Positions 6,588 to 9,159 of a DNA stretch of 9,159 bases are shown here, piece after piece; the stretch's first letter is position 1, and each line of letters begins with the position of its first letter. Both the position numbers and the translations under genes were made by a program. The notes beneath the pieces are model-generated. The model saw only the letters and a program-made list of their open reading frames with translations, had not been told where the DNA came from and did not search any database. This DNA comes from HK-STAS-PATE-36 sp964565615 (GTDB lineage Bacteria > Patescibacteriota > Saccharimonadia > Saccharimonadales > JAGQNJ01): contig CAZMFO010000023.1 in assembly GCA_964565615.1 (NCBI GenBank), forward strand, positions 1 to 9,159, in the 5' to 3' direction.

Positions 6588-8336
6588 TTATGCCTGTACA
6601 ACTTTAACATTATCTAGATAGGCTTCCGTTCCCGAACCTTTTGTAACAATAGTTTGTAAACTGGCCAAGCTCACATTAACAGAGGTAGGAGTATAATTAA
6701 ACGCTACTCTACTGAACCCCACGCTCCGTACTGTAAACAAGTACTGCCCACTTATCCAGTTGCCATTCGTGTCATATTCGTCAATATAAAAGCCAATCTC
6801 TCCACTACTACTAATCGCCTGCACATTAAGATCGGCACTAACTTTATGTGTCTTAGAGCTTACTACGCTAACTTTTGGAGCAAATAAATGAACGCTCTTG
6901 TTTGATACATTTGTTAGCTTTGCAGAATTCTTAATCGTCGGGGTTGTTCCGTGATTAGCGACATCAAGCGAGATAGCGGGGTTATCGACAGTCCAGCCAC
7001 TCAATCCTTGCTCAAAATCACCATTAACAATCAGGTTGATTGGCTCTGGTTCTGGAGCTGGCCCACTCACCACCTCAAACCAACGAATAGTATCAATATA
7101 GACAATTGTACCGACATTATTTGTAATGATTATCTGTAGTCGTGCTTTTGCAACTAAAACAGAGGTCGCCGAATAGGCAAAGGACAAATCTTTAACATAC
7201 CATTTGTCAATAGTTTGCTTGTACTGCCCGCTTATCCAGTTGCCACTAGTGTCGTATTCGTCAATATAAAAGCCAACCGAACCATTTTGAACAGCGCTCA
7301 AATTAATGTACCCCTTTACGACATACTGGCTGGCTGGTTTAACATTAACGGTAGGTGCAAAAATATGAACGGTTTTGTTGGCATTAGAAGTAGCCTTGAT
7401 TGACTTTTTTGGCTCTGGGGCATTGCCCTTTGAGGTAGTGTCAACTTTTACGGCTGTTGGCTCATCTGTAGTCCAACCACCGCCCAAAGTGCTTCCTGTA
7501 ACTGGCTCGCTAACTTTGTTATCAACTACATCCGCTTTAACTGTCCCTTTGCTCATATTTGTAGTTTTTATGTTACGAACTTTTACATAGTTTGCTATCT
7601 CGGCTAAATCTGTCGCACTGTACTGATAATCACTAAGTGAGGTGGCTGGCTGATCCTCAATATCGTGAAACACCAATATCAACCAAGCATTATCGGCAAC
7701 GGCTTTATCAATATATCCCTTAACAGTCTCTACGCTAACACCAGCCTGAACCTGTTGAACCCGCAACATATAGTCGTTGTATGGCCAAATGTTATATCCT
7801 GTGTCATGAAAAGGTCGATGATTATCATAATGCTTGGCAATGCGTTCAAGCACTTTTTGGTCATAATCACCAAAGGGCGTTGCAAAAGAGGTCGCCTTAA
7901 TGCCATGTTTTTTTAGTTCTTTTTTGCTGTTGGCTAGCTCTTTTTCTACCTTTGAGGCACTAATTTCTGATAGTAAGGGGTGCGATACGCTGTGCGAGCC
8001 AATCTCCCATCCGTAACTATTTTGTAAAGCCTTGATTTGATCCCATGTCATATACTTTATACCGGGGTCTGCATTACAGTCATTTGGCACAACCACAATC
8101 CCTACACAACTTGTTACAACATAGCTCGTACCGGTTATGTCATACTGTGCGAGCAACGGAGCAACAATGCTAATATCACTTTCTCCACCATCGTCAAAAG
8201 TAAAAGAAATCTGTGCTTGCGGAGTTGGGTTCTGGACACTAGCCGACACCAGAGGGCTTTTAATAAAACTGGCAACTATCATTGCCAAGACAGAAACTGC
8301 AAAAAATCTAGTTTTTTGGACAAAAGACTTAAACAT
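6588..8336 (-). CDS. secreted CE4-type polysaccharide deacetylase with two C-terminal beta-type modules
   Basis: A 582-residue exported protein. Residues 1-32 are a signal peptide (basic FKSFVQKTR, hydrophobic core, possible cleavage after VSA). Residues about 42-255 are a NodB/CE4 deacetylase domain: TFDDG (46-50), metal-binding HSVSH (115-119), ATPFGDYD as motif 3 (152-159, lacking the usual Arg) and LVFHD (221-225). Such enzymes remove N-acetyl groups from GlcNAc polymers. Two related modules follow (about 281-423 and 433-582), joined by a PAPEPEP linker; the second begins with NGDFEQGLSGW, typical of CBM4/9-like jelly rolls. A GTG at 8357 extends the frame, but the ATG at 8336 has AAAGG six nt upstream and gives a clean signal peptide. 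No LPxTG or membrane anchor is seen, so it is released or held by its modules. It has its own promoter and terminator. Confidence 0.9.
   Translation of the reverse strand: MFKSFVQKTRFFAVSVLAMIVASFIKSPLVSASVQNPTPQAQISFTFDDGGESDISIVAPLLAQYDITGTSYVVTSCVGIVVVPNDCNADPGIKYMTWDQIKALQNSYGWEIGSHSVSHPLLSEISASKVEKELANSKKELKKHGIKATSFATPFGDYDQKVLERIAKHYDNHRPFHDTGYNIWPYNDYMLRVQQVQAGVSVETVKGYIDKAVADNAWLILVFHDIEDQPATSLSDYQYSATDLAEIANYVKVRNIKTTNMSKGTVKADVVDNKVSEPVTGSTLGGGWTTDEPTAVKVDTTSKGNAPEPKKSIKATSNANKTVHIFAPTVNVKPASQYVVKGYINLSAVQNGSVGFYIDEYDTSGNWISGQYKQTIDKWYVKDLSFAYSATSVLVAKARLQIIITNNVGTIVYIDTIRWFEVVSGPAPEPEPINLIVNGDFEQGLSGWTVDNPAISLDVANHGTTPTIKNSAKLTNVSNKSVHLFAPKVSVVSSKTHKVSADLNVQAISSSGEIGFYIDEYDTNGNWISGQYLFTVRSVGFSRVAFNYTPTSVNVSLASLQTIVTKGSGTEAYLDNVKVVQA
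6741..7275. repeat. internal duplication within the deacetylase gene
   Basis: Positions 6741-6795 and 7221-7275 match at about 51 of 55 bases. The spacing of 480 nt equals exactly 160 codons. The shared segment encodes GFYIDEYDT(S/N)GNWISGQY in both C-terminal modules. Flanking parts of the modules have diverged much more at the protein level. Confidence 0.85.
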
Positions 8337-8374
8337 ACTCAACCTTTGCCCCACCACGATTAGTTAATAGTCTA

Positions 8375-8402
8375 ATGATACTATCTTTTGTTAGTTTGTC
8401 AA
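8375..8402 (-). promoter_or_regulatory. sigma70-type promoter for the deacetylase gene
   Basis: On the minus strand a perfect TTGACA (8402-8397) and TATCAT (8380-8375, five of six to consensus) are separated by 16 nt. Initiation near 8368 leaves a leader of about 30 nt before the ATG at 8336. This is the best promoter match in the window. Confidence 0.72.
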
Positions 8403-8442
8403 TAGTCGTTTACAGTACACCCTTGGTCTAGCCGTTCTGCGC

Positions 8443-8483
8443 TAACAATGACTCGCTTACCATACGCTTGAGTCAATATGTTA
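8443..8483 (-). terminator. imperfect hairpin just after mscL (possible terminator)
   Basis: TAACA (8443-8447) and TGACTC (8449-8454) on the plus strand are complementary to GAGTCA (8470-8475) and TGTTA (8479-8483), giving an 11-pair interrupted stem starting 4 nt after the mscL stop. There is no long U-run (only TTGTT within the outer arm on the minus strand), so it may be a weak terminator or a stabilising 3' structure. Confidence 0.4.
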
Positions 8484-8486
8484 AGA

Positions 8487-8813
8487 TTACTTGTCTTTCT
8501 TTTTGTCTGCTCGGTCTAGTTTTAACCCATGCACGGCAAAGTAAACAACACCTGCAACTGCAAGCAAAGTAATTGCCGAGTTTAATATGTTTCCCCAGCC
8601 AAAAACCAGTCTTTCACCACCACGATTAACTACACTCTGGATTGATGATAAATCCGTACCGCCAAGAATTAATCCCACTAGCGGATTGATTAAATTATCT
8701 ACGATTGACTTTACCGTGTTGCCTGCAGCGGTACCAATCGCTAAACCAACCGCCAAGCCAACTACACCTTGCTCTCGTACAAATGTCATAAACCCTTTAA
8801 TTTGCTTGTTCAT
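8487..8813 (-). CDS. mscL: large-conductance mechanosensitive channel MscL
   Basis: MscL forms a homopentameric inner-membrane pore that opens under membrane tension and releases solutes after hypo-osmotic shock. The 108-residue protein has the amphipathic N-terminus (KGFMTFVREQG), the conserved first pore helix (VVGLAVGLAIGTAAGNTV, residues 17-34), the LINPLVGLILGG segment (41-52), a short external loop (about 53-72) and the second membrane helix (about 74-97). It ends soon after the basic KLDRADKKKDK, so most of the C-terminal cytoplasmic helix bundle of E. coli MscL (about 136 residues) is absent. Start is firm: AAAGGAGG lies seven nt before the ATG. A small ORF of the repeat family lies upstream on the same strand, 61 nt away, and both share the same leader sequence. 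Confidence 0.95.
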   Translation of the reverse strand: MNKQIKGFMTFVREQGVVGLAVGLAIGTAAGNTVKSIVDNLINPLVGLILGGTDLSSIQSVVNRGGERLVFGWGNILNSAITLLAVAGVVYFAVHGLKLDRADKKKDK

Positions 8814-8820
8814 AGCACAA

Positions 8821-8992
8821 CCTCCTTTAGTTTATGTATTTTGTATACACCTTTTTTTAAACAAAATCAAACTTTTACCCCACCCCTGTATTCGGGGCGC
8901 CTACGGCTTGGGTGGCTAGGCCTACGGGGTCTACTATGGTGCCGTTGATGCCGTTGAGGGTATTGTCTAGACACATCCTCCTTTAGTTTATG
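8821..8992. repeat. duplicated Shine-Dalgarno leader (mscL and small ORF)
   Basis: The 16-nt string CCTCCTTTAGTTTATG occurs at 8821-8836 (mscL leader) and at 8977-8992 (leader of the first small ORF), 156 nt apart. The adjoining bases are also similar (TTTTGTATACACC versus TTTTGTCAATACC). The copies encode CATAAACTAAAGGAGG on the transcribed strand. This suggests that leader and start regions were duplicated together. Confidence 0.75.
8875..8976 (-). CDS. small ORF, APNTG-ending peptide (repeat-family copy 1)
   Basis: A 33-codon frame from ATG 8976 to TAA 8875. The peptide starts MCLDNTLNGINGT and ends in IVDPVGLATQAVGAPNTG followed by VG. Its core recurs in a second copy at the window edge with two base differences, both synonymous in this frame (GCC GTA versus GCA GTC), so the frame is probably translated. 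AGGAGG directly abuts the ATG with no spacer, which is poor for initiation; either another start is used or a small deletion damaged this copy's start. An in-frame TAA lies six nt upstream of the ATG. There is no signal peptide or membrane helix. APNTG resembles a sortase motif and the LPNTG of the mini-protein, but lacks the hydrophobic helix a sorting signal needs. I do not recognise the family. Confidence 0.5.
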   Translation of the reverse strand: MCLDNTLNGINGTIVDPVGLATQAVGAPNTGVG

Positions 8993-9042
8993 CTTTTTTG
9001 TCAATACCATTTTATAAAAACCCCTACTACACCACATTTTCT

Positions 9043-9071
9043 TATTTTAGGAGGACAGTCCTCCTAAAATA
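9043..9071. repeat. near-perfect 29-nt palindrome containing AGGAGG / CCTCCT
   Basis: Arms TATTTTAGGAGGAC (9043-9056) and GTCCTCCTAAAATA (9058-9071) are exact reverse complements around one central base. As RNA it would form a 12-13 bp hairpin with a tiny loop. It follows the stop of the second small ORF by 23 nt and precedes the first small ORF's start by 66 nt. No U-run follows on either strand, so it is not a standard intrinsic terminator. Confidence 0.85.
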
Positions 9072-9094
9072 GATTTTAATGGTTTTATTTACCT

Positions 9095-9159
9095 TTACTT
9101 TAATCCTGTATTCGGGGCGCCGACTGCTTGGGTGGCTAGGCCTACGGGGTCTACTATGG
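9095..9159 (-). CDS. small ORF, APNTG-ending peptide (copy 2, 5' end outside the window)
   Basis: The C-terminal 20 codons of a second copy of the repeated small ORF, ending IVDPVGLATQAVGAPNTG, then LK and TAA. The core is identical in amino acids to copy 1, whereas the last two residues differ. The start lies beyond the window edge, so its length, leader and start codon are unknown. It is on the same strand as copy 1 and mscL. The palindrome at 9043-9071 lies immediately downstream. Confidence 0.5.
   Translation of the reverse strand, partial: IVDPVGLATQAVGAPNTGLK

Larger units (their letters stand above)
8885..9159. repeat. GC-rich direct repeat carrying the small ORF core
   Basis: Positions 8885-8939 and 9105-9159 are identical at 53 of 55 bases, 220 nt apart, and the second copy is cut by the window edge so the repeat probably continues. 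The copy is about 64 percent G+C in otherwise AT-rich DNA. Sequence between the copies is not repeated. Confidence 0.9.

Noticed and set aside
8037..8367. Plus-strand frames over the deacetylase N-terminus
   Set aside because: They are antisense to the signal peptide and CE4 motifs and overlap the deacetylase promoter side; no domain is recognisable.
8403..8486. Possible tRNA or small RNA gene between mscL and the deacetylase gene
   Set aside because: No cloverleaf or T-loop GTTCRANNC consensus was found; only the hairpin at 8443-8483 and the promoter at 8375-8402 are visible.
8587..8919. 110-codon plus-strand frame over mscL and small ORF 1
   Set aside because: Shadow of mscL; low-complexity Pro/Thr/Lys composition and no ribosome-binding site.
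9043..9071. The palindrome as an ordinary bidirectional terminator
   Set aside because: The A and T tracts are on the wrong sides (TTTTA before and TAAAA after the GC core on either strand), and no U-run follows the stem.
51..9159. Possible UGA recoding (as in Gracilibacteria/SR1), because all eleven visible stops are TAA or TAG
   Set aside because: No frame needs an in-frame UGA to be read through, all proteins are full length under the standard code, and absence of TGA stops in eleven genes is weak evidence in AT-rich DNA.
8885..9159. CRISPR array or insertion-sequence end for the GC-rich repeats
   Set aside because: Only two copies are visible 220 nt apart, the spacing holds a palindrome and leader rather than uniform spacers, and no transposase or terminal inverted repeat is seen.

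Overview
The window reads as a compact, AT-rich bacterial chromosome segment with mostly short or zero intergenic gaps. Every larger gene reads through under the standard code. A divergent MurA with a fused helix-turn-helix domain, very short gene spacing, several apparently leaderless genes and a sortase-linked surface locus fit a Candidate Phyla Radiation bacterium, possibly a Saccharibacteria (TM7) relative. That placement is inference; no rRNA or other phylogenetic marker is present.

Left part (1-4351): a small XRE-type regulator (minus) lies divergent to murB (plus). murB abuts glyA (minus) tail to tail with no intergenic base. glyA is divergent from a 506-residue protein (plus) with an N-terminal XRE domain and a C-terminal MurA-like enolpyruvyl transferase. 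Two cytoplasmic peptidoglycan-precursor enzymes, MurA and MurB, thus each come with an XRE domain, one fused and one as a divergent neighbour. The plus-strand genes have -10 boxes so close to their start codons that their mRNAs look leaderless, whereas glyA and the genes on the right have good Shine-Dalgarno sequences.

Middle part (4352-8402, all minus): an envelope polysaccharide and anchoring locus. In transcription order it holds a secreted CE4-type polysaccharide deacetylase with two tandem C-terminal beta-type modules (strong TTGACA/TATCAT promoter, intrinsic terminator after it), a previously uncalled 55-residue mini-protein that is little more than an LPNTG sorting signal, a sortase, and a processive GT2 glycosyltransferase of the poly-N-acetylglucosamine synthase type. 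Sortase and glycosyltransferase overlap by 8 nt. A terminator-like hairpin overlaps the sortase start. A working model is that the GT2 makes a surface glycan, the CE4 enzyme deacetylates it outside the cell, and the sortase processes the mini-protein.

Right part (8403-9159, all minus): mscL, encoding a short mechanosensitive channel, preceded by a tandemly repeated GC-rich small ORF whose peptide ends in APNTG. One copy is complete (33 codons) and one runs off the window. The only two differences between the copies are synonymous in this frame, which favours real coding. A near-perfect 29-nt palindrome carrying AGGAGG/CCTCCT lies between the copies. The most novel-looking items are the minimal LPNTG protein next to the sortase, the repeated APNTG small ORFs with their palindrome, and the HTH-MurA fusion.
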